Assembly: GCF_937616625.2 (NCBI RefSeq)
Contig: NC_065573.1
Location: forward strand, 7,083,001-7,147,000
From: Mercurialis annua
Taxonomy: Eukaryota; Streptophyta; Magnoliopsida; Malpighiales; Euphorbiaceae
Direction: 5' to 3'
Length of the DNA: 64,000 nucleotides
Below the pieces are notes generated by a model. It had not been told where the DNA came from, ran no database searches, and saw nothing but the letters and a program-made list of their open reading frames with translations. Positions 48,901 through 63,572 of the stretch are shown piece by piece (position 1 is the first letter of the stretch; each line of letters begins with the position of its first letter). A program made the translations under genes and the position numbers.

Positions 48901-51151
48901 AACGTTTACAAACGTTACGAAATAAATCCAAACGTTTCACCTTTTTAGCGATTTAAGCCGAACGTTTACAAACTTTACGAAACAAAACCAAACATTTCAC
49001 CTTTTCAGCAATATGAGCCAAACGTTTACAAAAGTTACGAAACAAATCCAAATGTTTCCCCATTTTAGCGATTTAAGAAAAACGTTTAAACTGTTACGAA
49101 ACAAATTCAAACCTTTCAACTTTTTAGCGATTTATGCCAAACGTTTACAAACGTTCCGAAACAAAACCAAACGTTTCACCTTTTTAGCGATTGAAGCCAA
49201 ATGTTTACAAACGTTACGAAACAAATCCAAACATTTCACTTTTTTAGCGATTTAAGCCAAACGTTTACAAACGTTAAGAAACAAATCCAAGCGTTTCACC
49301 TTTTTAACATTTTAAGCCAAATGTTTACAAACGTTACGAAACAAATCCAAAAGTTTCAGCTTTTTAGCAATTTAAACCGAACGTTTACAAACGTTACGAA
49401 ACAAAACCAAACGTTTCACCTTTTTAGCAATTTATGCCAAACGTTTAGAAATGTTACGAAACAAATCAAGACGTTTCACATTTTTAGCGATTTAAGCCAA
49501 ACGTTTACAAACGTTACGAAACAAATCCAAGCGTTTCAACTTTTTAGCAAAATAAACCAAACGTTTACAAACGTTACGAAACAAATCCAAGTGTTTCAAG
49601 TTTTTCACAATTTAAACCAAACGTTTAAAACGTTACGAAACAAATCCTGATTTTTCACATTTCTAGCAATTTAAACCAAATGTTTACAAACGTTACGAAA
49701 CAAATCCAAACATTTCATCTTTTTAGCGATTTAAGCCGAGCGTTTACAAACGTTACTAAACAAATCCAAACGTTTCACCTTTTTTTGCGATTTAAGCCAA
49801 ACGATTACAAACGTTACAAATAAAACCAAACGTTTCCCCTTTTTTGCAATTTAAGCCAATCATTTTCAATCGTGATGGAACAAATCCAAACGTTTCACCT
49901 TTTTAGCGAATTAAGCCAAACATTTACACACGTTATGAAACAAATCCAAATGTTTCACCTTTTTAGCAATTTAAGCCAAATGTTTACAAACGTTACAAAA
50001 CAAATCCAAACATTTCCCCTTTTTAGTGATTTAAGCCAAACGTTTACAAAGGTAACGAAAAGAATCCAAACGTGTCACCTTTTTAGAAATTTAAGCAAGA
50101 TGTTTACAAACGTTACGAAATCCAAACTTTTCACCTTTTCAGCGATTTAAGCCAAACGTTTCACCATTTTAGCAACTTAAACCAAACGTTTACAAACGTT
50201 CTGATAATAATCCAAACGTTTCCCAGTTTTAGCAATTTAAGCCAAACGTTTACAAACGTTACGAAACAAATCAAAGCGTTTCACCTTTTTAGCAACTTAA
50301 GCCAAACCTTTAAAACGTTACGAAACAAATCCAAACGTTTCACATTTTTAACAATTTAAGCCGAACGTTTTGATACGTTACGAAACAAAACCAAACGTTT
50401 CACCTTTTTAGCGATTTAAACGTTTTCAAACGTTACGGAACAAACCCAAACGATTCACCTTTTTAGAAATTTAAGCCAAACGTTTACAAACTTTATGAAA
50501 CAAATCCAAACTTTCACCTTTTTAGCGATTTAAGCACAACGTTTATGCGTTTTACGCCGAACGTTTACAAACGTTACAAAACAAATCCAAACGTTTCACA
50601 TTTTTTGCAATTTAAGCCGAACGTTTACAAATGTTCCGGAACAAATCTAAATTGTTCACCTTTTTTTTCGATTTAAGCCGAACATTTAATAACCTTACGG
50701 AACAAATCTAAACGTTTCACCTTTTTAGCGATTTTAGCCGAACATTTACAAATATTACGAAACAAATCCAAACGTTTCACCTTTTTAGCGATTTAAGCCA
50801 ACGTTTACAAATGTTATGAAACAAATCCAAATGTTTCACCTTTTTAGCGATTTAAGACAAACGTTTACAAAGGTTATGAAACAAATCCAAATGTGTCACC
50901 TTTCTAGCGATTAAGCCAAACGTTTAAAAAGGTTAAGAAACTAATCCAAACGTGTCACCTTTTTAGCAATTTAAGCAAAACGTTAACAAACGCTACGAAA
51001 CAAATGCAAACGTTTAACCTTTGTAGCAATTTAAGCCAAACGTTTAGAAACGTTACGGAACAAATAAAAACGTTTCACCTTTTTAGCGATTTAAGCTGAA
51101 CGTTTACAAACGCTACGAAACAAAGCCGAACGTTTACAAACGCTACGAAAC
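45976..51151 (+). repeat. Satellite tract, right copy of the 5.2-kb duplication around the gypsy element
   Basis: About 86 forward monomers matching 33485-38720. It starts mid-monomer (CTGAATATTTCACTTTTTTAG, as at 33486). It lacks one monomer near 47.55 kb where the left copy has a private unit with GTACTCAAC. It differs from the left copy by scattered substitutions (for example 48,220 TTTCG versus TTACG). At its end GCTACGAAAC continues into AAAACC instead of an LTR. The last 0.8 kb (from about 50.33 kb) is also the first copy of the 1433-bp repeat described next. Confidence 0.87.
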
Positions 51152-53195
51152 AAAACCAAACGTTTAAAACGTTACGAAACAAATTCAAACGTTTAAATTT
51201 TCGAAACAAATATAAACGTTTCACCTTTTTAGCATTTTAAGCCAAACGTTTACAAACGTTACGAAACAAATCCAACGTTTCACGTTTTTAGCAATTTAAG
51301 TTAAACGTTTACAAACGTTATGAAATTTGAACGTTTCACCTTTTTAGCGATTTAAGCCAAACGTTTACAAACGTTACGAAAAAATCCAAACGTTTCCCCT
51401 TTTTAGTAATTTAAGCCAAACGTTTACAAACGTTATGAAACAAATCCAAACGTTCGCCTTTTTAGCAATTTAAGCCTAACATTTACAAACGTTACGAATC
51501 AAATCTAACCGTTTCACCTTCTTAGCAATTTAAGCCAAACGTTTACAAAAGTTACGAAATAAAACCAAACGTTTAAAACGTTACGAAACAAATCCAAATG
51601 GTTCATGTTTTTAGCGATTTAAGAAAAACCCTAATAAACGTTACGAAACAAACTAAGCGTTTCACCTATTTAGAAATTTATGCCAAACATTTACAAACGT
51701 TACGAAACAAATCCAAGCGTTTCACCTTTTTAGCAATATAAGCCAAACGTTACGAAACAAATCCAAACGTTTCACATTTTTAACAATTTAAGCCGAACGT
51801 TTTGATACGTTACGAAACAAAACCAAACGTTTCACCTTTTTAGCGATTTAAACGTTTTCAAACGTTACGGAACAAACCCAAACGATTCACCTTTTTAGCA
51901 ATTTAAGCCAAACGTTTACAAACTTTATGAAACAAATCCAAACTTTTCACTTTTTTAGCGATTTAAGCACAACGTTTATGCGTTTTACGCCGAACGTTTA
52001 CAAACGTTACAAAACAAATCCAAACGTTTCACATTTTTTGCAATTTAAGCCGAACGTTTACAAATGTTCCGGAACAAATCTAAATTGTTCACCTTTTTTT
52101 TCGATTTAAGCTGAACATTTAAAAACCTTACGGAACAAATCTAAACGTTTCACCTTTTTAGCGATTTTAGCCGAACATTTACAAATATTACGAAACAAAT
52201 CCAAACGTTGCACGTTTTTAGCGATTTAAGCTAACGTTTACAAATGTTATGAAACAAATCCAAACGTTTCACCTTTTTAGCGATTTAAGACAAACGTTTA
52301 CAAAGGTTATGAAACAAATCCAAATGTGTCACCTTTCTAGCGATTAAGCCAAACATTTAAAAAGGTTAAGAAACTAATCCAAACGTGTCACCTTTTTAGC
52401 AATTTAAGCAAAACGTTAACAAACGCTACGAAACAAATGCAAACGTTTAACCTTTGTAGCAATTTAAGACAAACGTTTAGAAACGTTACGGAACAAATAA
52501 AAACGTTTCACCTTTTTAGCGATTTAAGCTGAACGTTTACAAACGCTACGAAACAAAGCCGAACGTTTACAAACGCTACGAAACAAAACCAAACGTTTAA
52601 AACGTTACGAAACAAATTCAAACGTTTAAATTTTCGAAACAAATATAAACGTTTCACCTTTTTAGCATTTTAAGCCAAACGTTTACAAACGTTACGAAAC
52701 AAATCCAACGTTTCACGTTTTTAGCAATTTAAGTTAAACGTTTACAAACGTTATGAAATTTGAACGTTTCACCTTTTTAGCGATTTAAGCCAAACGTTTA
52801 CAAACGTTACGAAAAAATCCAAACGTTTCCCCTTTTTAGTAATTTAAGCCAAACGTTTACAAACGTTATGAAACAAATCCAAACGTTCGCCTTTTTAGCA
52901 ATTTAAGCCTAACATTTACAAACGTTACGAATCAAATCTAACCGTTTCACCTTCTTAGCAATTTAAGCCAAACGTTTACAAAAGTTACGAAATAAAACCA
53001 AACGTTTAAAACGTTACGAAACAAATCCAAATGGTTCATGTTTTTAGCGATTTAAGAAAAACCCTAATAAACGTTACGAAACAAACTAAGCGTTTCACCT
53101 ATTTAGAAATTTATGCCAAACGTTTACAAACGTTACGAAACAAATCCAAGCGTTTCACCTTTTTAGCAATATAAGCCAAACGTTACGAAACAAAT
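50331..53195 (+). repeat. 1433-bp higher-order repeat, two adjacent copies
   Basis: Landmarks recur at a 1433-bp lag: the tract starting at 51927 recurs at 53360, and its equivalent lies near 50.49 kb. Shared markers are GTTTTGATACGTTACG, GCACAACGTTTATGCGTTTTACGCC, TTTAAATTTTCGAAAC and GAAAAACCCTAATAAACG. The copies look more than 97 percent alike by eye. The part from 50.33 to 51.15 kb is also present before the gypsy element (37.90-38.72 kb). Confidence 0.88.
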
Positions 53196-56100
53196 CCAAA
53201 CGTTTCACATTTTTAACAATTTAAGCCGAACGTTTTGATACGTTACGAAACAAAACCAAACGTTTCACCTTTTTAGCGATTTAAACGTTTTCAAACGTTA
53301 CGGAACAAACCCAAACGATTCACCTTTTTAGTAATTTAAGCCAAACGTTTACAAACTTTATGAAACAAATCCAAACTTTTCACTTTTTTAGCGATTTAAG
53401 CACAACGTTTATGCGTTTTACGCCGAACGTTTACAAACGTTACAAAACAAATCCAAACGTTTCACATTTTTTGCAATTTAAGCCGAACGTTTACAAATGT
53501 TCCGGAACAAATCTAAATTGTTCACCTTTTTTTTCGATTTAAGCTGAACATTTAAAAACCTTACGGAACAAATCTAAACGTTTCACCTTTTTAGCGATTT
53601 TAGCCGAACATTTACAAATATTACGAAACAAATCCAAACGTTTCACGTTTTTAGCGATTTAAGCTAACGTTTACAAATGTTATGAAACAAATCCAAACGT
53701 TTCACCTTTTTAGCGATTTAAGACAAACGTTTACAAAGGTTATGAAACAAATCCAAATGTGTCACCTTTCTAGCGATTAAGCCAAACATTTAAAAAGGTT
53801 AAGAAACTAATCAAAACGTGTCACCTTTTTAGCAATTTAAGCAAAACGTTAACAAACGCTACGAAACAAATGCAAACGTTTAACTTTTGTAGCAATTTAA
53901 GCCAAACGTTTAGAAACGTTACGGAACAAATAAAAACGTTTCACCTTTTTAGCGATTTAAGCCGAACGTTTACAAACGCTACGAAACAAAGCCGAACGTT
54001 TACAAACGCTACGAAACAAAATCAAACGTTTAAAACGTTACGAAACAAATTCAAACGTTTAAATGTTTCTTAACAAATATAAATGTTTCACCTTTTTAGC
54101 ATTTTAAGCCAAACGTTTACAAACGTTACGAAACAAATCCAACGTTTCACGTTTTTAGCAATTTAAGTTAAACGTTTACAAACGTTACGAAATTTGAAAC
54201 GTTTCACCTTTTTTGCGATTTAAGCCAAACGTTTACAAACGTTACGAATAAATCCAAACGTTTCCCTTTTTTAGTGATTTAAGCCAAACGTTTACAAACG
54301 TTATGAAACAAATCCAAACGTTCGCCTTTTTAGCAATTTAAGCCTAACATTTAGAAACGTTACGAATCAAATCTAACCGTTTCACCTTCTTAGCAATTTA
54401 AGCCAAACGTTTACAAAAGTTACGAAATAAAACCAAACGTTTAAAACGTTACGAAACAAATCCAAATGGTTCATGTTTTTAACGATTTAAGAAAAACCCT
54501 AACAAATATTACGAAACAAACTAACCGTTTCCTCTATTTAGCAGTTTAAGCCAAACGTTTACAAACGTTACGAAACAAATCCAAGCGTTTCACCTTTTTA
54601 GCAATATAAGCCAAACGTCTACAAACGTTCCGAAACAAATTCGAGCTTTTCACCTTTTTAGTAATTTAAGCAAAACGTTTACAAAAGTTACGAAACAAAT
54701 CCAAGCGTTTCACCTTTTTTGCAATTTAAGCCAAACGTTTACAAACGTTACGAAACAAAACCAAACGTTTCACCCTTTTTATAAATTTAAGCCGAACGTT
54801 TACAAATGTCACGAAACAAAACCAAGCGTTTCCCCATTTTAGCGATTTAAGCAAAACGTTTCAAACGTTACGAAACAAATCCAAACATTTCACCTTTTTA
54901 GCGATTTATGCCAAACGTTTGCAAACGTTACGAAACAAATCCAAACGTTTAACCTTTTTAGTGATTGAAGCAAACATTTACAACCGTTACGAAACAAATC
55001 CAAATGTTTTGCCTTTTTAACGATTTAAGCCAACATTTATAAACATTATGAAATAAATCCAAACGTTACACCTTTTTTGCGATTTAAGCCAAATGTTCCG
55101 AAACAAAATCAAATGTTCAAAACGTTACGAAACAAATCCAAACGTGTCACATTTTTAGCGATTTAAGCCAAACGTTTACAAAAGTCACGAAACAAATCCA
55201 AACATTTCCCCATTTTTAGCGATTTAAGCAAAATGTTTAGAAAGAGTATGAAACAAATCCAAATGTTTCACCTTTTTAGCAATTTAAGCCAAACGTTTAC
55301 AAACGTTGCGAAACAAATCCAAGTGTTTCACCTTTTTAGCAATTAAAGCCAAAGATTTATAAATGTTACGAAACAAATCCAAGCGTTTCACCTATTTAGC
55401 AAATTAAGCCAAACGTTTATAAAAGTTCCGAAACAAATCCAAACGTTTAACCTTTTTAGCAATTTATGCCAAATGTTTACAAAAGTTATGAAACAAATCC
55501 AAACGTTTTACCTTTTTAGCAATTTAAGCCAAAATTTTACAAACGTTACGAAACAAATCCAAACGTTTCACCTTTTTAGCGATTTAAGCCAATTGTTACG
55601 AAAAAAAACCAAACGTTTAAAACGTTACGAAACAAATCCAAACGTTTCACATTTTTAGCGATTTAAACAAACCTTTACAAACGCTACGAAACAAAACCAA
55701 GCGTTTCACCTTTTTAGAAATTTAAGCCAAATGTTTACCAATGTTATGAAACAAATTCAGGCATTTCATCTTGTTAGCAATTAAGCCAAATGTTTACAAA
55801 GGTAATGAAACAAATCCAAATGTGTCACCTTTCTAGCGATTAAGCCAAACGTTTAAAAAGGTTAAGAAACAAATCCAAACGTGTCACCTTTTTAGCAATT
55901 TAAGCAAAACGTTTACAAACGCTACGAAACAAATGCAAACGTTTAACCTTTGTAGCAATTTATGCCAAACGTTTAGAAACCTTACGGAACAAATAAAAAC
56001 GTTTCACCTTTTTAGCGGTTTAAGCCGAACGTTTACAAACGCTACGAAACAAAACCAAACGTTTAAAACGTTACGAAACAAATTCAAACGTTTAAATTTT

Positions 56101-59100
56101 CGAAACAAATATAAACGTTTCACCTTTTTAGCATTTTAAGCCAAACGTTTACAAACGTTACGAAACAAATCCAACGTTTCACGTTTTTAGCAATTTAAGT
56201 TAAACGTTTACAAACGTTATGAAATTTGAACGTTTCACCTTTTTAGCGATTTAAGCCAAACGTTTACAAACGTTACGAAAAAATCCAAACGTTTCCCCTT
56301 TTTAGTAATTTAAGCCAAACGTTTACAAACGTTATGAAACAAATCCAAACGTTCGCCTTTTTAGCAATTTAAGCCTAACATTTACAAACGTTACGAATCA
56401 AATCTAACCGTTTCACCTTCTTAGCAATTTAAGCCAAACGTTTACAAAAGTTACGAAATAAAACCAAACGTTTAAAACGTTACGAAACAAATCCAAATGG
56501 TTCATGTTTTTAGCGATTTAAGAAAAACCCTAATAAACGTTACGAAACAAACTAAGCGTTTCACCTATTTAGAAATTTATGCCAAACGTTTACAAACGTT
56601 ACGAAACAAATCCAAGCATTTCACCTTTTTAGCAATATAAGCCAAACGTTACGAAACAAATCCAAACGTTTCACATTTTTAACAATTTAAGCCGAACGTT
56701 TTGATACGTTACGAAACAAAACCAAACGTTTCACCTTTTTAGCGATTTAAACGTTTTCAAACGTTACGGAACAAACCCAAACGATTCACCTTTTTAGTAA
56801 TTTAAGCTAAACGTTTACAAACTTTATGAAACAAATCCAAACTTTTAACTTTTTTAGCGATTTAAGCACAACGTTTATGCGTTTTACGCCGAACGTTTAC
56901 AAACGTTACAAAACAAATCCAAACGTTTCACATTTTTTGCAATTTAAGCCGAACGTTTACAAATGTTCCGGAACAAATCTAAATTGTTCACCTTTTTTTT
57001 CGATTTAAGCTGAACATTTAAAAACCTTACGGAACAAATCTAAACGTTTCACCTTTTTAGCGATTTTAGCCGAACATTTACAAATATTACGAAACAAATC
57101 CAAACGTTTCACGTTTTTAGCGATTTAAGCTAACGTTTACAAATGTTATGAAACAAATCCAAACGTTTCACCTTTTTAGCGATTTAAGACAAACGTTTAC
57201 AAAGGTTATGAAACAAATCCAAATGTGTCACCTTTCTAGCGATTAAGCCAAACATTTAAAAAGGTTAAGAAACTAATCCAAACGTGTCACCTTTTTAGCA
57301 ATTTAAGCAAAACGTTAACAAACGCTACGAAACAAATGCAAACGTTTAACCTTTGTAGCAATTTAAGCCAAACGTTTAGAAACGTTACGGAACAAATAAA
57401 AACGTTTCACCTTTTTAGCGATTTAAGCCGAACGTTTACAAACGCTACGAAACAAAGCCGAACGTTTACAAACGCTACGAAACAAAATCAAACGTTTAAA
57501 ACGTTACGAAACAAATTCAAACGTTTAAATGTTTCTTAACAAATATAAATGTTTCACCTTTTTAGCATTTTAAGCCAAACGTTTACAAAAGTTACGAAAC
57601 AAATCCAACGTTTCACGTTTTTAGCAATTTAAGTTAAACGTTTACAAACGTTACGAAATTTGAAACGTTTCACCTTTTTTGCGATTTAAGCCAAACGTTT
57701 ACAAACGTTACGAATAAATCCAAACGTTTCCCTTTTTTAGTGATTTAAGCCAAACGTTTACAAACGTTATGAAACAAATCCAAACGTTCGCCTTTTTAGC
57801 AATTTAAGCCTAACATTTAGAAACGTTACGAATCAAATCTAACCGTTTCACCTTCTTAGCAATTTAAGCCAAACGTTTACAAAAGTTACGAAATAAAACC
57901 AAACGTTTAAAACGTTACGAAACAAATCCAAATGGTTCATGTTTTTAACGATTTAAGAAAAACCCTAACAAATGTTACGAAACAAACTAACCGTTTCCCC
58001 TATTTAGCAATTTAAGCCAAACGTTTACAAACGTTACGAAACAAATCCAAGCGTTTCACCTTTTTAGCAATATAAGCCAAACGTCTACAAACGTTCCGAA
58101 ACAAATTCGAGCTTTTCACCTTTTTAGTAATTTAAGCAAAACGTTTACAAAAGTTACGAAACAAATCCAAGCGTTTCACCTTTTTTGCAATTTAAGCCAA
58201 ACGTTTACAAACGTTACGAAACAAAACCAAACGTTTCACCCTTTTTATAGATTTAAGCCGAACGTTTACAAATGTCACGAAACAAAACCAAGCGTTTTCC
58301 CATTTTAGCGATTTAAGCAAAACGTTTCAAACGTTACGAAACAAATCCAAACATTTCACCTTTTTAGCGATTTATGCCAAACGTTTACAAACGTTACGAA
58401 ACAAATCCAAACGTTTAACCTTTTTAGTGATTGAAGCAAACATTTACAAACGTTGCGAAACAAATCCAAATGTTTTGCCTTTTTAACGATTTAAGCCAAC
58501 CTTTATAAACATTATGAAATAAATCCAAACGTTACACCTTTTTTGTGATTTAAGCCAAATGTTCCGAAACAAAATCAAATGTTCAAAACGTTACGAAACA
58601 AATCCAAACGTGTCACATTTTTAGCGATTTAAGCCAAACGTTTACAAAAGTCACGAAACAAATCCAAACATTTCCCCATTTTTAGCGATTTAAGCAAAAT
58701 GTTTAGAAAGAGTATGAAACAAATCCAAATGTTCCACCTTTTTAGCAATTTAAGCCAAACGTTTACAAACGTTGCGAAACAAATCCAAGTGTTTCACCTT
58801 TTTAGCAATTAAAGCCAAAGATTTATAAATGTTACGAAACAAATCCAAGCGTTTCACCTATTTAGCAAATTAAGCCAAACGTTTATAAAAGTTCCGAAAC
58901 AAATCCAAACGTTTAATCTTTTTAGCAATTTATGCCAAATGTTTACAAAAGTTATGAAATAAATCCAAACGTTTTACCTTTTTAGCAATTTAAGCCAAAA
59001 TTTTACAAACGTTACGAAACAAATCCAAACGTTTCACCTTTTTAGCGATTTAAGCCAATTGTTACGAAAAAAAAACAAACGTTTAAAACGTTACGAAACA

Positions 59101-62100
59101 AATCCAAACGTTTCACATTTTTAGCGATTTAAACAAACCTTTACAAACGCTACGAAACAAAACCAAGCGTTTCACCTTTTCAGAAATTTAAGCCAAATGT
59201 TTACCAATGTTATGAAACAAATTCAGGCATTTCATCTTGTTAGCAATTAAGCCAAATGTTTACAAAGGTTATGAAACAAATCCAAATGTGTCACCTTTCT
59301 AGCGATTAAGCCAAACGTTTAAAAAGGTTAAGAAACAAATCCAAACGTGTCACCTTTTTAGCAATTTAAGCAAAACGTTTACAAACGCTACGAAACAAAT
59401 GCAAACGTTTAACCTTTGTAGCAATTTATGCCAAACGTATAGAAACCTTACCGAAAAAATAAAAACGTTTCACCTTTTTAGCGGTTTAAGCCGAACGTTT
59501 ACAAACGCTACGAAACAAAACCAAACGTTTAAAACGTTACGAAACAAATTCAAACGTTTAAATTTTCGAAACAAATATAAACGTTTCACCTTTTTAGCAT
59601 TTTAAGCCAAACGTTTACAAACGTTACGAAACAAATCCAACTTTTCACGTTTTTAGCAATTTAAGTTAAACGTTTACAAACGTTATGAAATTTGAACGTT
59701 TCACCTTTTTAGCGACTTAAGCCAAACGTTTACAAACGTTACGAAAAAATCCAAACGTTTCCCCTTTTTAGTAATTTAAGCCAAACGTTTACAAACGTTA
59801 TGAATCAAATCCAAACGTTCGCCTTTTTAGCAATTTAAGCCTAACATTTACAAACGTTACGAATCAAATCTAACCGTTTCACCTTCTTAGCAATTTAAGC
59901 CAAACGTTTACAAAAGTTACGAAATAAAACCAAACGTTTAAAATGTTACGAAACAAATCCAAATGGTTCATGTTTTTAGCGATTTAAGAAAAACCCTAAT
60001 AAACGTTACGAAACAAACTAAGCGTTTCACCTATTTAGCAATTTATGCCAAACGTTTACAAACGTTACGAAACAAATCCAAGCGTTTCACCTTTTTAGCA
60101 ATATAAGCCAAACGTTACGAAACAAATCCAAACGTTTCACATTTTTAACAATTTAAGCCGAACGTTTTGATACGTTACGAAACAAAACCAAACGTTTCAC
60201 CTTTTTAGCGATTTAAACGTTTTCAAACGTTACGGAACAAACCCAAACGATTCACCTTTTTAGCAATTTAAGCCAAACGTTTACAAACTTTATGAAACAA
60301 ATCCAAACTTTTCACCTTTTTAGCGATTTAAGCACAACGTTTATGCGTTTTACGCCGAACGTTTACAAACGTTACAAAACAAATCCAAACGTTTCACATT
60401 TTTTGCAATTTAAGCCGAACGTTTACAAATGTTCCGGAACAAATCTAAATTGTTCACCTTTTTTTTCGATTTAAGCTGAACATTTAAAAACCTTACGGAA
60501 TAAATCTAAACGTTTCACCTTTTTAGCGATTTTAGCCGAACATTTACAAATATTACGAAACAAATCCAAACGTTTCACGTTTTTAGCGATTTAAGCTAAC
60601 GTTTACAAATGTTATGAAACAAATCCAAACGTTTCACCTTTTTAGCGATTTAAGACAAACGTTTACAAAGGTTATGAAACAAATCCAAATGTGTCACCTT
60701 TCTAGCGATTAAGCCAAACATTTAAAAAGGTTAAGAAACTAATCCAAACGTGTCACCTTTTTAGCAATTTAAGCAAAACGTTAACAAACGCTACGAAACA
60801 AATGCAAACGTTTAACCTTTGTAGCAATTTAAGCCAAACGTTTAGAAACGTTACGGAACAAATAAAAACGTTTCACCTTTTTAGCGATTTAAGCCGAACG
60901 TTTACAAACGCTACGAAACAAAGCCGAACGTTTACAAACGCTACGAAACAAAATCCAACGTTTAAAACGTTACGAAACAAATTCAAACGTTTAAATGTTT
61001 CTTAACAAATATAAATGTTTCACCTTTTTAGCATTTTAAGCCAAACGTTTACAAACGTTACGAAACAAATCCAACGTTTCACGTTTATAGCAATTTAAGT
61101 TAAACGTTTACAAACGTTACGAAATTTGAAACGTTTCACCTTTTTTGCGATTTAAGCCAAACGTTTACAAACGTTACGAATAAATCCAAACGTTTCCCTT
61201 TTTTAGTGATTTAAGCCAAACGTTTACAAACGTTATGAAACAAATCCAAACGTTCGCCTTTTTAGCAATTTAAGCCTAACATTTAGAAACGTTACGAATC
61301 AAATCTAACCGTTTCACCTTCTTAGCAATTTAAGCCAAACGTTTACAAAAGTTACGAAATAAAACCAAACGTTTAAAACGTTACGAAACAAATCCAAATG
61401 GTTCATGTTTTTAACGATTTAAGAAAAACCCTAACAAATGTTCCGAAACAAACTAACCGTTTCACCTATTTAGCAATTTAAGCCAAACGTTTACAAACGT
61501 TACGAAACAAATCCAAGCGTTTCACCTTTTTAGCAATATAAGCCAAACGTCTACAAACGTTCCGAAACAAATTCGAGCTTTTCACCTTTTTAGTAATTAA
61601 AGCAAAACGTTTACAAAAGTTACGAAACAAATCCAAGCGTTTCACCTTTTTTGCAATTTAAGCCAAACGTTTACAAACGTTGCGAAACAAAACCAAATGT
61701 TTCACCATTTTTATAGATTTAAGCCGAACGTTTACAAATGTCACGAAACAAAACCAAGCGTTTCCCCATTTTAGCGATTTAAGCAAAACGTTTCAAACGT
61801 TACGAAACAAATCCAAACATTTCACCTTTTTAGCGATTTATGCCAAACGTTTACAAACGTTACGAAACAAATCCAAACGTTTAACCTTTTTAGTGATTGA
61901 AGCAAACATTTACAAACGTTACGAAACAAATCCAAATGTTTTGCCTTTTTAACGATTTAAGCCAACAATTATAAACATTATGAAATAAATCCAAACGTTA
62001 CACCTTTTTTGCGATTTAAGCCAAACGTTCCGAAACAAAATCAAATGTTCAAAACGTTACGAAACAAATCCAAACGTGTCACATTTTTAGCGATTTAAGC

Positions 62101-63572
62101 CAAACTTTTACAAAAGTCACGAAACAAATCCAAACATTTCCCCATTTTTAGCGATTTAAGCAAAATGTTTAGAAAGAGTATGAAACAAATCCAAATGTTT
62201 TACCTTTTTAGCAATTTAAGCCAAACGTTTACAAACGTTGCGAAACAAATCCAAGTGTTTCACCTTTTTAGCAATTAAAGCCAAAGATTTACAAATGTTA
62301 CGAAACAAATCCAAGCGTTTCACCTATTTAGCAAATTAAGCCAAACGTTAATAAAAGTTCCGAAACAAATCCAAACGTTTAACCTTTTTAGCAATTTAAG
62401 CCAAATGTTTACAAAAGTTATGAAACAAATCCAAACGTTTTACCTTTTTAGCAATTTAAGCCAAAATTTTACAAACGTTACGAAACAAATCCAAACGTTT
62501 CACCTTTTTAGCGATTTAAGCCAATTGTTACGAAACAAAACCAAACGTTTAAAACGTTACGAAATAAATCCAAACGTTTCACATTTTTAGCGATTTAAAC
62601 AAACCTTTACAAACGCTACGAAACAAAACCAAGCGTTTCACCTTTTTAGAAATTTAAGCCAAATGTTTACCAATGTTATGAAACAAATTCAGGCATTTCA
62701 TCTTGTTAGCAATTAAGCCAAATGTTTACAAAGGTTATGAAACAAATCCAAATGTGTCACCTTTCTAGCGATTAAGCTAAACGTTTAAAAAGGTTAAGAA
62801 ACAAATCCAAACGTGTCACCTTTTTAGCAATTTAAGCAAAACGTTTACAAACGCTACGAAACAAATGCAAACGTTTAACCTTTGTAGCAATTTATGCCAA
62901 ACGTTTAGAAACCTTACAGAACAAATAAAAACGTTTCACCTTTTTAGCGTTTTAAGCCGAACGTTTACAAACGCTACGAAACAAAACCAAACGTTTAAAA
63001 CGTTACGAAACAAATTCAAACGTTTAAATTTTCGAAACAAATATAAACGTTTCACCTTTTTAGCATTTTAAGCCAAACGTTTACAAACGTTACGAAACAA
63101 ATCCAACGTTTCACGTTTTTAGCAATTTAAGTTAAACGTTTACAAACGTTATGAAATTTGAACGTTTCACCTTTTTAGCGATTTCAGCCAAACGTTTACA
63201 AACGTTACGAAAAAATCCAAACGTTTCCCCTTTTTAGTAATTTAAGCCAAACGTTTACAAACGTTATGAAACAAATCCAAACGTTCGCCTTTTTAGCAAT
63301 TTAAGCCTAACATTTACAAACGTTACGAATCAAATCTAACCGTTTCACCTTCTTAGCAATTTAAGCCAAACGTTTACAAAAGTTACGAAATAAAACCAAA
63401 CGTTTAAAACGTTACGAAACAAATCCAAATGGTTCATGTTTTTAGCGATTTAAGAAAAACCCTAATAAACGTTACGAAACAAACTAAGCGTTTCACCTAT
63501 TTAGCAATTTATGCCAAACGTTTACAAACGTTACGAAACAAATCCAAGCGTTTCACCTTTTTAGCAATATAA
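53196..63572 (+). repeat. 3466-bp higher-order repeat, about three copies
   Basis: Several landmarks recur at exactly 3466 bp: 53360, 56826 and 60292; 53870, 57336 and 60802; 55933, 59399 and 62865. Each unit is one 1433-bp type A segment (marker CCCTAATAAACG) plus one 2033-bp type B segment (marker CCCTAACAAAT and TTTAAATGTTTCTTAAC). The lag can be followed back to about 52.3 kb. The units are nearly identical, so this is the youngest amplified part of the array together with the 4186-bp repeat. No gene is present. Confidence 0.9.

Noticed and set aside
54490..54510. Telomere-like AAACCCTAA text (also near 51625, 57960 and 61430)
   Set aside because: Each is a single match inside a satellite variant (GAAAAACCCTAA), with no tandem telomere units.
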